A DNA stretch of 64,000 nt from JBFXAF01 sp050184585 (GCA_050184585.1 JBFXAF010000003.1:186001-250000), one strand, 5' to 3'. Shown: positions 9,273 through 18,534, numbered from the stretch's first letter. Program-made: numbers and translations. The notes: generated by a model from the sequence alone, not told the origin.

Positions 9273-10163
9273 ATGCAGCATCGCACCGCCTACCTCCTGC
9301 TCATGCTCACCACGCTTGCGTGGGGAGGCAACGCCATCGCCGGCAAGCTGGCGGTGGGCCATATCTCGCCGATGCTGTTGACTGGGGCGCGCTGGATCGT
9401 GGCGCTGGCCATCCTCGTCGCCATCGGCTGGCCGCGCGTGGTGGCGGACTGGCCGAAGATCAAGCCCAAGCTGCCCCTTCTCGTCGCACTGGGCGCCCTC
9501 GGCTTCACGGCCTTCAACGTGTGCCTCTACGGAGCGCTGGTCTATACGTCCGCGATCAACGCCAGCATCGAGCAGGCGGCCATCCCGATGGTGATCTTCC
9601 TGCTCAACTTCCTGTTCTTCCGGATACGGGTGACATGGATGCAGATCGCGGGGTTCATCGTCTCGGTGGCCGGCGTCCTTCTCGTGGCCACCCACGGTGA
9701 GCCGGCCAGACTTCTTCAGCTGGACGTAAACGTCGGCGACGCGCTGGTCCTGGTCGCTTTGCTGTTCTACGCGATCTACTCCGTCTGCCTGCGTTTCAAG
9801 CCGGACATCCACTGGCAAAGCATGATGATCGTCATGGGTGCAGCCGCCTTCGTCACCTCGCTGCCTTTCGTGGCCGCGGAAGCCGCGCTCGGCGCCACGG
9901 TTCTTCCGGACGCCACGGGCTGGACCATCATCCTCTTCGTCGCGGTGTTCCCGTCGATCGTTTCGCAGGTGCTGTTCATGAAGGGCGTCGAGTTGATCGG
10001 CGCGAACCGCGCCGGGCTCTTCATCAACCTCGTGCCGGTCTTCGGGACACTGCTGTCCATCGCCCTGCTCGGCGAGGCCTTCTTCGCCTACCACGCCATG
10101 GCGCTGGCCCTGGCGCTCGGCGGCATCGCGCTGGCCGAGGCGAGCGGCCGGAAGCAGGTTTGA
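9273..10163 (+). CDS. EamA/DMT-family transporter
   Basis: A 296-residue inner-membrane protein with about ten hydrophobic segments arranged as two EamA repeats (1-140 and 150-290). The opening TLAWGGNAIAGKLAVGHISPMLL and the conserved INASIEQAAIPMVIFLLNFLFF are typical of the drug/metabolite exporter superfamily. Substrate unknown. The start ATG 9273 gives the usual family length; the open frame to 8952 overlaps purA and is not coding. The FitAB TA pair begins 45 bases downstream. Confidence 0.88.
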   Translation: MQHRTAYLLLMLTTLAWGGNAIAGKLAVGHISPMLLTGARWIVALAILVAIGWPRVVADWPKIKPKLPLLVALGALGFTAFNVCLYGALVYTSAINASIEQAAIPMVIFLLNFLFFRIRVTWMQIAGFIVSVAGVLLVATHGEPARLLQLDVNVGDALVLVALLFYAIYSVCLRFKPDIHWQSMMIVMGAAAFVTSLPFVAAEAALGATVLPDATGWTIILFVAVFPSIVSQVLFMKGVELIGANRAGLFINLVPVFGTLLSIALLGEAFFAYHAMALALALGGIALAEASGRKQV

Positions 10164-10179
10164 AACGACGTGCTCTATC

Positions 10180-10195
10180 TGCTATCATGATAGCA
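10180..10195. promoter_or_regulatory. FitA operator: perfect 16-bp palindrome
   Basis: TGCTATCATGATAGCA is a perfect palindrome ending 13 bases before the fitA-like ATG. It is made of the half-sites TGCTATCA and TGATAGCA placed back to back. From memory these are the same octamers as in the Neisseria FitAB operator, where they are separated by about 12 bases. Confidence 0.75.
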
Positions 10196-10208
10196 AGGAA
10201 CGCAGACC

Positions 10209-10460
10209 ATGGCCCAGCTTCTGATCCGAAATATCGACGAAGACGTGAAGGAGAACCTGCGAAAGCGGGCGCGCCGACATGGTACAAGCATGGAATCTTA
10301 TGCGCGTGACATCTTGCGGGCCGAACTACTGAGGCCAGAAAATGAGGTTTACGGCCTCGGCACCCGCATCGCCGAATTGTTCAAGAACATTCCGGACAAT
10401 GACGATCCTTTGCCCGAGCTTCCAGACGATCCACTTAGGCCGGCCAAGTTCGACGAATGA
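10209..10460 (+). CDS. fitA: FitA-like ribbon-helix-helix antitoxin
   Basis: An 83-residue FitA/StbC-type antitoxin. The N-terminal ribbon-helix-helix (MAQLLIRNIDEDVKENLRKRARRHGTSMESYARDIL, 1-36) binds DNA. The acidic, Pro-rich C-terminus (60-83) would wrap the toxin. It overlaps the toxin gene by four bases (ATGA), and a perfect palindromic operator lies 13 bases upstream, so autoregulation is expected. Confidence 0.9.
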   Translation: MAQLLIRNIDEDVKENLRKRARRHGTSMESYARDILRAELLRPENEVYGLGTRIAELFKNIPDNDDPLPELPDDPLRPAKFDE

Positions 10461-10876
10461 TAATTCTCGACACCAATGTACTCTCGGCATTGATGGCGCC
10501 AGCGCTCAATCCGGTGACCGTACATTGGCTGAATTCCCAGTCGGCAAATCGCATCTGGACCACTGCCGTCAACGTATTCGAGTCTCGCTCCGGTATACGC
10601 CTTCTGCCCGCGGGTCGGCGTCGTCAGGCGCTGGAGTTGGCACTCGACGAGTTACTGGAAACCATCTTCAATGATCGGATCCTGCCCTTCGATCACGAAG
10701 CTGCCGAAGCTGCGGCGCAGTTGGCGGGTCAGCGCGCCGCAAAGGGCAAGAATGTCGGTCAGCGAGATACGCAGATAGCCGGAATAGCTGTTTCGCGCGC
10801 TGCGACTATCGCCACACGGAACGCCAAGGACTTCGACGACCTCGACATCGAGGTCGTCGACCCCTGGAAGGCTTAG
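10457..10876 (+). CDS. fitB: FitB/VapC-type PIN-domain toxin
   Basis: A 139-residue PIN-domain ribonuclease toxin. Acidic catalytic positions are visible: LDTN at 4-7, the Glu in NVFESR near 43, Asp in RDTQIAG near 103 and Asp in NAKDFDDL near 124. It is translationally coupled to FitA. The pair sits between the transporter and the convergent serA gene with no other cargo. Confidence 0.9.
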   Translation: MIILDTNVLSALMAPALNPVTVHWLNSQSANRIWTTAVNVFESRSGIRLLPAGRRRQALELALDELLETIFNDRILPFDHEAAEAAAQLAGQRAAKGKNVGQRDTQIAGIAVSRAATIATRNAKDFDDLDIEVVDPWKA

Positions 10877-10897
10877 GCTCGGAGCTGGACACAGCCT

Positions 10898-12499
10898 CTA
10901 CACCCCTGCCACGTCGAACTTCAGCTTCTTGGCCGAATCGATCGCCCTGTGGGCGCGCACCTTCTCCAGCACGGCGTCCGGGAACGGCGCGTCGAGATAG
11001 AGCAGTGCGATGGCGTCGCCGCCCGGCCGGTTCCGCCCCAGCTGGAAGTTGGCGATGTTGACGCCGTTCTCGCCGCAGACGGTGCCCAGCAGGCCGATGA
11101 TTCCGGGCGCGTCGGCATTGGTCGTGTAGAGCATGTGCTGGCCGACCTCGGCGTCGAGGTTGATGCCCTTGATCTGGATGAAGCGCGGCTTGCCGTCCGA
11201 GAAGCAGGTGCCGGCGATCGAACGCGTCCTGTGCTCGGTCTTGACGGTCAGCTTGATGTAGCCGTCGAACACGCCCGACTTGTCGCGCTTGACCTCCGAC
11301 AGGATGATGCCGCGCTCCTTGGTCATGATCGGGGCCGAGACCATGTTCACGTCGGCGACCTGCGGCCGGATCAGGCCGGCAAGCGTGGCCGAGATCAGCG
11401 CGCGCGTGTTCATCGCGGCGGTCGAGCCGTCGAACAGTATCTCGACTTCCTTGATGGGATCCTCGGTGACCTGGCCGACGAAGGCGCCGAGCACCTCGGC
11501 GAGCTTGACGAACGGCTTCAGCCTCGGGGCCTCCTCCGCGGTGATCGACGGCATGTTGATCGCGTTCGAGACCGCGCCCTTGATCAGATAGTCCGACATC
11601 TGCTCGGCGATCTGCAGGGCGACGTTCTCCTGCGCCTCCGTGGTCGATGCGCCGAGATGCGGCGTGCAGACGACGTTCTCCATGCCGAAGAAGGGGCTCT
11701 CCGTCGCCGGCTCCACCTCGAACACGTCGATGCCGGCGCCCGCCACCTTGCCGCTCGTCAGCCCGGCGATCAGATCGGCCTCGACGATCAGCCCGCCCCG
11801 CGCGCAGTTGATGACGCGCACGCCGTCCTTCATCCTCGCGATCGCCGAAGCGTCGATGATGTTTCTGGTCTTGTCGGTGAGCGGCGTGTGCAGCGTGATG
11901 AAGTCGGCGCGGGTGAAGAGTTCGTCCAGATCCACCTTCTCGACGCCCAGCTCGGAAGCGCGGTCCTCCGAGAGGAACGGATCGTATGCGATCACATGCA
12001 TCCTCAGCCCCACGCCCCGCGTGGCGACGATCGATCCGATGTTGCCGCAACCGACGACGCCGAGGGTCTTGCCGGTCACCTCGACGCCCATGAAGCGGTT
12101 CTTCTCCCATTTGCCAGCATGGGTGGAGGCGTTCGCCTCCGGCATCTGGCGCGCCAGCGCGAAGATCATGGCGATCGCGTGCTCGGCGGTCGTGATCGAG
12201 TTGCCGAACGGCGTGTTCATGACGATGACGCCGCGTCGCGAGGCGGCGGGGATATCGACGTTGTCGACGCCGATTCCTGCACGGCCGATCACCTTCAACC
12301 GCGGCGCGGCGTTGATCAACTTCTCGGTGACCTTGGTGGCGGAGCGGATGGCGAGGCCGTCATACCGGCCGATCGCCTCGAGCAGCTTGTCCTTGTCCTT
12401 GCCGAGATCGGGCAGGTAGTCGACCTCGACGCCGCGATCCTTGAATATCTGGACGGCGGTGGGGGAAAGCTTGTCGGAAACGAGTACGCGGGGAGCCAT
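10898..12499 (-). CDS. serA: D-3-phosphoglycerate dehydrogenase
   Basis: A 533-residue enzyme catalysing the first step of serine synthesis. Order: N-terminal substrate domain, NAD-binding domain with VVGCGNIGSIVA, catalytic region INCARGGLIVEADL and CTPHLGAST, then an ASB domain and a C-terminal ACT domain (PGIIGLLGTVCGENGVNIANF). This is the long form. The start MAPRVLVSDKLSP has an AAGGAGG ribosome-binding site just upstream; a longer open frame to 12658 is not used. It follows serC at 59 bases, so they form a serine operon. Confidence 0.97.
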   Translation of the reverse strand: MAPRVLVSDKLSPTAVQIFKDRGVEVDYLPDLGKDKDKLLEAIGRYDGLAIRSATKVTEKLINAAPRLKVIGRAGIGVDNVDIPAASRRGVIVMNTPFGNSITTAEHAIAMIFALARQMPEANASTHAGKWEKNRFMGVEVTGKTLGVVGCGNIGSIVATRGVGLRMHVIAYDPFLSEDRASELGVEKVDLDELFTRADFITLHTPLTDKTRNIIDASAIARMKDGVRVINCARGGLIVEADLIAGLTSGKVAGAGIDVFEVEPATESPFFGMENVVCTPHLGASTTEAQENVALQIAEQMSDYLIKGAVSNAINMPSITAEEAPRLKPFVKLAEVLGAFVGQVTEDPIKEVEILFDGSTAAMNTRALISATLAGLIRPQVADVNMVSAPIMTKERGIILSEVKRDKSGVFDGYIKLTVKTEHRTRSIAGTCFSDGKPRFIQIKGINLDAEVGQHMLYTTNADAPGIIGLLGTVCGENGVNIANFQLGRNRPGGDAIALLYLDAPFPDAVLEKVRAHRAIDSAKKLKFDVAGV

Positions 12500-12558
12500 G
12501 GCGGCCTCCTTAAGTCTGCAAGATGACGGGGGCGGCCGGTCCTGCCGGCCGCGAATGA

Positions 12559-13734
12559 TCAGGCAGCCGCCTTCAGCGTCGCCTTCTGCGCGGCGAAGGC
12601 CCAGTCGAGCCAGGGCATGAGCGCCTCGACGTCGGACGTCTCGACGGTCGCGCCGCACCAGATCCTGAGCCCCGGCGGCGCGTCTCGATAGTGGCCGATG
12701 TCGTAGGCGACGCCCTCCTTCTCCAGCGCGGCGACCAGCCCCTTGGCGAACGCCGCCTGCCCGTCGGCGTCGAGCGCGGTCACGGCAGGATCGATGATCG
12801 AAAGGCAGACCGAGGTGTTGGAGCGTGTCGCAGGCTCGACGGCGAGGTGGCCGAGCCAGGACGACTCATCCACGAAGCGATCGATGACCTCGGCATTGGC
12901 GTCCGCGCGCGAAACGAGCGCATCCAGTCCGCCGATACCCTGCGCCCATTCGAGCGCGTCGATGTAGTCCTCGACGCACAGCATCGACGGCGTGTTGATC
13001 GTCTCGCCCTTGAAGATGCCCTCGATCAGCTTGCCGCCCGAGGTCAGGCGGAAGATCTTGGGCAGTGGCCAGGCGGGCCTGTACGTCTCCAGGCGCTCGA
13101 CCGCGCGCGGCGACAGGATCAGCACGCCGTGCCCGCCTTCGCCGCCGAGCGCCTTCTGCCAGGAGAAGGTGACGACATCGAGCTTGTCGAAATCCAGCCG
13201 CTGCGCGAAGGCGGCGGAGGTGGCGTCGCAGATCGCCAGTCCCTCGCGGTCGGCGGGAATGAACGACGCGTCACGCAGCCGCACGCCGGAGGTCGTGCCG
13301 TTCCAGGTGAACACCACGTCGCGATCGAAATCGACGGTGGAGAGGTCAGGCAGCATGCCGTAGGCCGCTTCGGTGACGCGGGTATCGGCGATCTTCAGCT
13401 GCTTGACCACGTCGGTGACCCAGCCCGCGCCGAAGGATTCCCAGACGAGCATGTCGACGCCGCGGGCGCCGAGCAGGGACCACAGCGCCATCTCGACCGC
13501 GCCCGTGTCGGAGGCGGGCACGATGCCGATTCGGTAGCCGGCCGGCACCTGCAGCACGTCGCGGGTGAGTTGGATCGCCCGTTCGAGGCGCGCCTTGCCG
13601 ATCCTGGCGCGGTGCGAGCGCCCGAGCGAGGCCGTCGGCAGCGCCGCGGCCGACCAGCCGGGGCGTTTGGCGCAGGGACCCGAGGAGAAATTGGGGGATG
13701 CCGGACGCACGTCCGGCCTGGGGAGAGTCGTCAT
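12559..13734 (-). CDS. serC: Phosphoserine aminotransferase
   Basis: A 391-residue PLP enzyme converting 3-phosphohydroxypyruvate to phosphoserine. It begins RPASPNFSSGPCAKRPGW, typical of the alphaproteobacterial SerC subgroup, and contains FSWQKALGGEGGHGVLILSP with the PLP lysine. It lies just upstream of serA on the same strand. The 190-base gap upstream holds a GC-rich inverted repeat (about 13760-13780, CCCCTC/GGAGGGG). Confidence 0.95.
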   Translation of the reverse strand: MTTLPRPDVRPASPNFSSGPCAKRPGWSAAALPTASLGRSHRARIGKARLERAIQLTRDVLQVPAGYRIGIVPASDTGAVEMALWSLLGARGVDMLVWESFGAGWVTDVVKQLKIADTRVTEAAYGMLPDLSTVDFDRDVVFTWNGTTSGVRLRDASFIPADREGLAICDATSAAFAQRLDFDKLDVVTFSWQKALGGEGGHGVLILSPRAVERLETYRPAWPLPKIFRLTSGGKLIEGIFKGETINTPSMLCVEDYIDALEWAQGIGGLDALVSRADANAEVIDRFVDESSWLGHLAVEPATRSNTSVCLSIIDPAVTALDADGQAAFAKGLVAALEKEGVAYDIGHYRDAPPGLRIWCGATVETSDVEALMPWLDWAFAAQKATLKAAA

Positions 13735-13926
13735 CGTGGTCTATCCTTCCAGATAGCAGCCCCTCGTTGGGGAGGGGTGGCCCACGGACGGCGATAGGGG
13801 CGCGATCTCACGGCGTCAAGAGGGAACTTTCCGTCGCTTCCGGAATATCGGCCGTTGCGCGTTCATCCGACACGGCCGAAAGGTGGGCCGGAGCCCGACT
13901 TTCGGTCGTCGGCAAGAATTTGCCGG

Positions 13927-14775
13927 CTACCAGAGCTCGTAGCGCAGGCCGAGTCGGATCTCGTGGGTCGAGAGGCCGGGGTCGCGACCCTGGACGCCGG
14001 TCGCGCCGAGGGCGGCCGACGCTGCATCCCAGTTGAACATGCTGCCGCCAGAGATCTTGCGATAGCGGTAGCCGAGATCGACCTTGAGGTTCTTCGAAAT
14101 GTCGTAGGACACTCCGGCCATCGCCGCGTAGGTGAAGCGCCAGTCCTTCACACCCGGATTGACCGACGTGCCTGCCAGACCGATGGGGCAGGCGGCGCCG
14201 ACGCAATAGTTGTTTCCGTTCAGGCCTTCCCACGTCAGCATGGTGTAGCCCACGCCGGCGCCTGCATAGGGCGTGAAGCCCACATAGGTGCCGAGGTCGA
14301 CATAGGCGTTGAGCATGAAGCTCAGAGCCTTCACCCGCGCCTCGTCCTCCGACCGGCAGGTCGTCCCCGCGAAGGCCGGCGTGCCGAGACAGGGCGTCGC
14401 GGACGTGGTTGTGCCGTCGAAGCGGGCGCGGAAATACTCGACCGTGGCGTCCGCGCGGAACCATTCGTTCAGCCTGTAGCCGAAGCCCGCGCCCACCGTC
14501 ACGTCGCTGCGCATGCGGGCCGTGTCGAACTGCGCCTGTCCGTAGGTCCCGGTGAGCGCGTCGAAGGTGCGGTAGTCGAAGGTGCCGGAGGTGCGGGTCG
14601 CGAAATTGTAGCCGATGTCGCCGCGCAGGTACCAACCCGAGCCGACCTCGACCGGCACATATTCGACCGGATCGTCCACCGTCACCACCGGTGGTTCATA
14701 GTCGGCGGCAAACGCGGACGTGGCGAGCATCGTCGTGGATGCGATCGCTGCCGCGAACAGGAACGTGAGGCGCAT
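13927..14775 (-). CDS. Omp25/Omp31-type outer-membrane beta-barrel protein
   Basis: A 282-residue protein with a signal peptide (MRLTFLFAAAIASTTMLATSAFA), then YEPPVVTVDD and an eight-stranded barrel pattern (GWYLRGDIGYNF, YGFTPYAGAGVGYT-like strands) ending in LRYELW with the terminal aromatic residue needed for BAM assembly. The start MRLTFLF is chosen to put the signal peptide at the N-terminus. A TTAA-N7-TTAA site lies 64-78 bases upstream. It is a paralogue of the gene at 14943. Confidence 0.9.
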   Translation of the reverse strand: MRLTFLFAAAIASTTMLATSAFAADYEPPVVTVDDPVEYVPVEVGSGWYLRGDIGYNFATRTSGTFDYRTFDALTGTYGQAQFDTARMRSDVTVGAGFGYRLNEWFRADATVEYFRARFDGTTTSATPCLGTPAFAGTTCRSEDEARVKALSFMLNAYVDLGTYVGFTPYAGAGVGYTMLTWEGLNGNNYCVGAACPIGLAGTSVNPGVKDWRFTYAAMAGVSYDISKNLKVDLGYRYRKISGGSMFNWDAASAALGATGVQGRDPGLSTHEIRLGLRYELW

Positions 14776-14838
14776 GCTGGAACTCCCGGAATCGGACGCC
14801 ATGGCGCCCGTGTCGGGAGGCAGTGTTAACCATGATGG

Positions 14839-14853
14839 TTAAGCCGCGGTTAA
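14839..14853. promoter_or_regulatory. CtrA-type box upstream of an outer-membrane protein gene
   Basis: TTAA-GCCGCGG-TTAA fits the CtrA consensus TTAA-N7-TTAA(C), 64 bases from the start of the 13927-14775 gene. A further TTAAC half-site is at 14826-14830. In Brucella, CtrA is known to control outer-membrane protein genes. Confidence 0.55.
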
Positions 14854-14894
14854 GCATAACCAATGGTTGACGCGTTTTCAGAAGCCGAAAACGA

Positions 14895-14919
14895 AACCGC
14901 CCGGCGATGCCGGGCGGTT
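14895..14919 (-). terminator. Terminator of the 14943-15803 gene
   Basis: A perfect 11-pair stem (AACCGCCCGGC and its complement) with a 3-base loop lies 24 bases after the stop. It is followed on the minus strand by TCGTTTTCGG. Confidence 0.75.
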
Positions 14920-14942
14920 CCTCTGATCGGAAAGACGTCGGT

Positions 14943-15803
14943 CTACTTGGTGTAGATCGGCTCGGGCTCATAGGGCAGCGGCTCGGGCTCGTGGCAGCCG
15001 CTGGCGCCGCCGAACTGATAGCGCAGACCGGCGCGGCCCTCGTGAATGTTGAAGCCTTCGTCGAAACCCGGGCCTGCGCCGCCGGGTCCGGCCGGGGCGA
15101 GTTCGAACATGCGCCCACCATTGATGCGGGCGTAACGGTAGCCGACGTCGAGCTTGAGCTTGTCGGTCAGGCAGTAGGAGGTACCGGCCATGAGCGCCCA
15201 GGCGAAGCGCATGCCCTTGGCGCCTTCGTGGGTGGTGGTGATGCCGCCCACCGTGTTCTCGAGGTTCTTCCACTTGACGTGGGCGCCGCCGATGCCCGCG
15301 CCGAGATAGGGGGTGAAGCCGTGCCAGGTGCCGATGTCGACATAGGCGTTGGCCATCATCAGCAGGGCGCTGTAGGAGGAGCGGTCGACCGAACGGCAGA
15401 CGATCGCGCCGCACCAGCCGGTGGTCTGGCCGGTGAACTCGGAGCCGAACATGTAGTCTACCGTCAGGTCGGCGCGCAGATACTTGTTGACTTGATAGCC
15501 GACACCGCCGCCGACCGAGAAGGCGCCCTTGAGATCGCCGAAGTCGAACGTACCGGTGCCAGGCAGCGGCGCGCAGCAGCCGGTCACCCCGTAGGTGATG
15601 TACTCGGCGCCCTTGAAGGTCGACATGTGATAGTCGAGGTCGCCGCGGATGTACCAGCCGCCATACTCGACCACCTCAGGCTCGTAGGTCACGGGCGGTG
15701 GAGTCTCCACCACCGGAGGATCGTAGAGATCCGCGGCCGTTGCCGTGCCGCAGATCCCCGCAAGCAGGCCGGCGAGCAGGATAGGCCGGATCGATCTGAA
15801 CAT
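14943..15803 (-). CDS. Omp25/Omp31-type outer-membrane beta-barrel protein
   Basis: A 286-residue protein with a signal peptide (MFRSIRPILLAGLLAGICGTATA), a Pro-rich linker (YDPPVVETPPPVTYEPEVV) and a barrel with repeated strands (GGWYIRGDLDYHMS, FTPYLGAGIGGAH). Unlike its paralogue it does not end in an aromatic residue but extends about 25 residues past the last strand (LRYQFGGAS) with a Cys-containing Pro/Glu-rich tail. A TTAA-N7-TTAAC site lies 85 bases upstream and a strong terminator follows. Confidence 0.88.
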   Translation of the reverse strand: MFRSIRPILLAGLLAGICGTATAADLYDPPVVETPPPVTYEPEVVEYGGWYIRGDLDYHMSTFKGAEYITYGVTGCCAPLPGTGTFDFGDLKGAFSVGGGVGYQVNKYLRADLTVDYMFGSEFTGQTTGWCGAIVCRSVDRSSYSALLMMANAYVDIGTWHGFTPYLGAGIGGAHVKWKNLENTVGGITTTHEGAKGMRFAWALMAGTSYCLTDKLKLDVGYRYARINGGRMFELAPAGPGGAGPGFDEGFNIHEGRAGLRYQFGGASGCHEPEPLPYEPEPIYTK

Positions 15804-15887
15804 GGAAATCACCCTCGCAAATCGGACGGACCCGTCCCCCGGTTCCGTGTCTGGACCTGAATTCGCATGGATAATGAAGCGCAAAGG

Positions 15888-15903
15888 TTAAGGTGCGCTT
15901 AAC
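15888..15903. promoter_or_regulatory. CtrA-type box upstream of an outer-membrane protein gene
   Basis: TTAA-GGTGCGC-TTAAC is a perfect match to the full CtrA consensus, 85 bases upstream of the 14943-15803 start. An additional TTAAC half-site follows at 15912-15916. Confidence 0.65.
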
Positions 15904-15950
15904 CCTGTCGGTTAACCACGTTCCATTCGCGTCAGGGCGCCGGAAACGAA

Positions 15951-15973
15951 ACGGCCCGCTGTCAGCGGGCCGT
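15951..15973 (-). terminator. Terminator of glmM
   Basis: ACGGCCCGC pairs with GCGGGCCGT around a TGTCA loop, 25 bases after the glmM stop. It is followed on the minus strand by TTCGTTTCC. Confidence 0.7.
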
Positions 15974-15997
15974 GGGCGACGGGAATCTCGATGATCG

Positions 15998-17350
15998 TCA
16001 GGCGGCGGACTTGGCCTGCGCGATCGCGTGCACGAGTTCGTCGACGACCGTCTCGACCAGTCTCGGGTCGTCGGCCTCGGCCATGACGCGGATGAGCGGT
16101 TCGGTTCCAGACGGGCGAATCACCAGACGCCCGGACTTGCCGAGGCGTGATTCGGCGTCGGCGATCGCCTGCTTGACCATCGTGCTTTCCAGCGGCCTGC
16201 CGCCGGAGAACCGCACGTTCTTGAGGATCTGGGGAACCGGCTCGAACTTGCGGCAGATCTCGCTGGCCGTCTTGCCCGAGCGCTTGATGCAGGCGAGGAC
16301 CTGAAGCGCCGAGACAAGCCCGTCGCCGGTGGTCGAGAAATCCGAGAGCACGATGTGACCCGATTGTTCGCCGCCCACGTTGAAGCCGTGCGCGCGCATG
16401 TGCTCGACCACGTAGCGGTCGCCGACCTTGGTACGATGAAGCTGCAGGCCCATGTCGCCCAGGAAGCGTTCGAGGCCGAGATTCGACATCACCGTCGCCA
16501 CCACCCCGCCGCCCGCCAGGCGCCCGGCCTGATGCCACGCTTCGGCGACGACAGCCATCACCTGGTCGCCATCAATGAGCCTGCCATTCTCGTCGACGAT
16601 CACCATGCGGTCGGCGTCGCCGTCGAGCGCAATGCCGATGTCGGCGCGCACCTCGTGCACCTTCTTCGACAGGCTGACCGGGTCCGTCGAACCGCATTCC
16701 TTGTTGATGTTGAAGCCATTCGGCTCGTCGTTGATGGCGATGACCTCCGCGCCGAGTTCCCACAGCGCGTTGGGCGCGACCTTGTAGGCGGCGCCATTGG
16801 CGCAATCGACGACGACGCGCAGGCCGGCGAGAGACATGGAGCGCGGCATCGTGCGCTTGACGAATTCGATGTAGCGGTCCTGCACGCCGTCGATGCGCTT
16901 GGCGCGGCCGAGTGAATCCGCGTCGGCGAGGGTGATCTCGATCTGCTCGTCGAGCATCGCCTCGATGCGCCCTTCGAGTTCATCCGAGAGCTTGTAGCCG
17001 TCGGGCCCGAACAGCTTGATGCCATTGTCGTGGTATGGGTTGTGCGAGGCCGAGATCATCACCCCGATGTCGGCGCGCAGCGACCGGACCAGCATGGCCA
17101 CCGCGGGGGTCGGGATGGGTCCCAGCAGGAAAACGTCCATGCCGGCGGCGCAGAACCCGGCGACCATGGCGTTCTCGATCATGTAGCCCGATAGCCGCGT
17201 GTCCTTGCCGACCACGACCCTGTGCCTGTGCCCGCCGTTCTTGAACGACATGCCGGCCGCCATGCCGACCTTCATGGCGACCTCGGCGGTCATCGGGAAC
17301 TTGTTGGCCTTGCCCCGGATGCCGTCCGTTCCGAAGTAATTCTTGCCCAT
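15998..17350 (-). CDS. glmM: Phosphoglucosamine mutase
   Basis: A 450-residue enzyme converting glucosamine-6-phosphate to glucosamine-1-phosphate for UDP-GlcNAc synthesis. The phospho-serine loop SASHNPYHDNG has the active Ser at 102, the metal loop DGDADR is present, and the phosphate-binding RPSGTEPLIRVM is near the C-terminus. In related genomes glmM normally follows ftsH directly; here 5.4 kb of accessory DNA separates them. Confidence 0.97.
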   Translation of the reverse strand: MGKNYFGTDGIRGKANKFPMTAEVAMKVGMAAGMSFKNGGHRHRVVVGKDTRLSGYMIENAMVAGFCAAGMDVFLLGPIPTPAVAMLVRSLRADIGVMISASHNPYHDNGIKLFGPDGYKLSDELEGRIEAMLDEQIEITLADADSLGRAKRIDGVQDRYIEFVKRTMPRSMSLAGLRVVVDCANGAAYKVAPNALWELGAEVIAINDEPNGFNINKECGSTDPVSLSKKVHEVRADIGIALDGDADRMVIVDENGRLIDGDQVMAVVAEAWHQAGRLAGGGVVATVMSNLGLERFLGDMGLQLHRTKVGDRYVVEHMRAHGFNVGGEQSGHIVLSDFSTTGDGLVSALQVLACIKRSGKTASEICRKFEPVPQILKNVRFSGGRPLESTMVKQAIADAESRLGKSGRLVIRPSGTEPLIRVMAEADDPRLVETVVDELVHAIAQAKSAA

Positions 17351-17487
17351 GCGAACGCGTCGTCCCCGCTGTCCCTCTTCGCCCCCTCAGGCCGCTCATC
17401 TGCCACATGCGGCTGCAGACGGCGGATCACATTATATGAGGAGCTGTTACGAAAATCTTGGACGGAGACGCCATATGGCGTGCGTGG

Positions 17488-18519
17488 TTAACGCATGTCG
17501 GCGATCCATTCGCGCAGCAGGGCGACCGCGTCGGGATCGGCGAGGTGCCGGCCGAGTTCGGGCATCATGACACCGGGTTCCACGCTGTCCACGCGGTAGA
17601 CCATGATCGAGGCGTCCGGGTCGCCCGGCACGATGTCGAACTCGCGGCCGCCCGACCCCTTGCCGGCCGCCACCGGCCGCTTGCCGATGCCGAGAGCCAC
17701 GCGGTCCACTTCGCCGAAGGTCAGGAAGAGGCCCGAATTGCTGGCCGGCCCCTCACGGCGATGGCAGTGCGCGCAGTTGACGTCCAGCCACGCCCGAGCG
17801 CGCGCGTCGAGCGGTGCGGAGGCGTCGCGCCAGTCTGGCGCGGCAGGCGCTGAAGCGAGGTCGGGCGCACCCGACAGGAGGCCGGTCCGGACCCATTGGG
17901 CGAGCTGGTTTTCCTCGCCGGTCGCATAGGCGATCTCAGTGTTGAGGTTGCGCGCCTTGGGGCCGAGCGGCTCGATTTCGCCGGACAGGGCGTGGCAGCC
18001 CTTGCACTGGTTCTTGTTGGGCACCGAATAGGTGAAGGAAAGCGGCTCGCCGGCGGCGGTCACCGTCTCGATGTCGACCCGCGCGCCCGCGATCTTCAGC
18101 GTCGCGTCGGTCTGTTCGTCGTTCCAGACATAGGCCCAGGCGTTCCAGCCCGTTTCGTCCCGCAGCAACAGCCGCGTCTCGACGATGCGAATGTCCTTGT
18201 CCGGCCGGCGATAGTCGGCTGGAAAGGCGAAGCTCTTGATGAGGGCCGTGCCGACCGGGAACTCGAAGGACTCCGTGTCGTGCCAGGCGGCTGACTTTCC
18301 TTCAGGCATGTGCACGAAACGGTATTTCAGGGCGCCGTCGGAGAACAGCGGCGTGGCGAGCGCGAAGGGCGTCACGCCGACGGCGGGCTTCTGCGCGCGA
18401 AGGTCATCGAAGAAGGCGAATTCCGAGAGTTGCGCGGGTGGCCTCGCGGCGAGGATCGCTTCGGCAGAGGGCTGGGCGTGGAGCGGCGTGACCAGGAACG
18501 CAATCCATAGCAGGATCAT
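17488..18519 (-). CDS. SO2930-type diheme c-type cytochrome-like protein
   Basis: A 343-residue exported protein with signal peptide MILLWIAFLVTPLHA and two haem-attachment motifs, CKGCH (172-176) and CAHCH (249-253). The N-terminal part (LSEFAFFDDL, ATPLFSDGALKYRFVHMP) matches a conserved family (TIGR03806-like) that I know as always paired with the beta-helix family encoded next to it. Function unknown; electron transfer in the periplasm is inferred. The start is the ATG directly before the signal peptide; the open frame continues upstream only because it runs through the palindromic repeat at 18535-18692. Confidence 0.85.
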   Translation of the reverse strand: MILLWIAFLVTPLHAQPSAEAILAARPPAQLSEFAFFDDLRAQKPAVGVTPFALATPLFSDGALKYRFVHMPEGKSAAWHDTESFEFPVGTALIKSFAFPADYRRPDKDIRIVETRLLLRDETGWNAWAYVWNDEQTDATLKIAGARVDIETVTAAGEPLSFTYSVPNKNQCKGCHALSGEIEPLGPKARNLNTEIAYATGEENQLAQWVRTGLLSGAPDLASAPAAPDWRDASAPLDARARAWLDVNCAHCHRREGPASNSGLFLTFGEVDRVALGIGKRPVAAGKGSGGREFDIVPGDPDASIMVYRVDSVEPGVMMPELGRHLADPDAVALLREWIADMR

Positions 18520-18534
18520 CGCCAGCCTTGCACC

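Noticed and set aside
10949..12526. A 525-codon open frame antisense to serA
   Set aside because: It is the GC-rich shadow of serA; its translation is Arg/Asp/Gly-rich with no motif, while serA on the other strand is complete and conserved.
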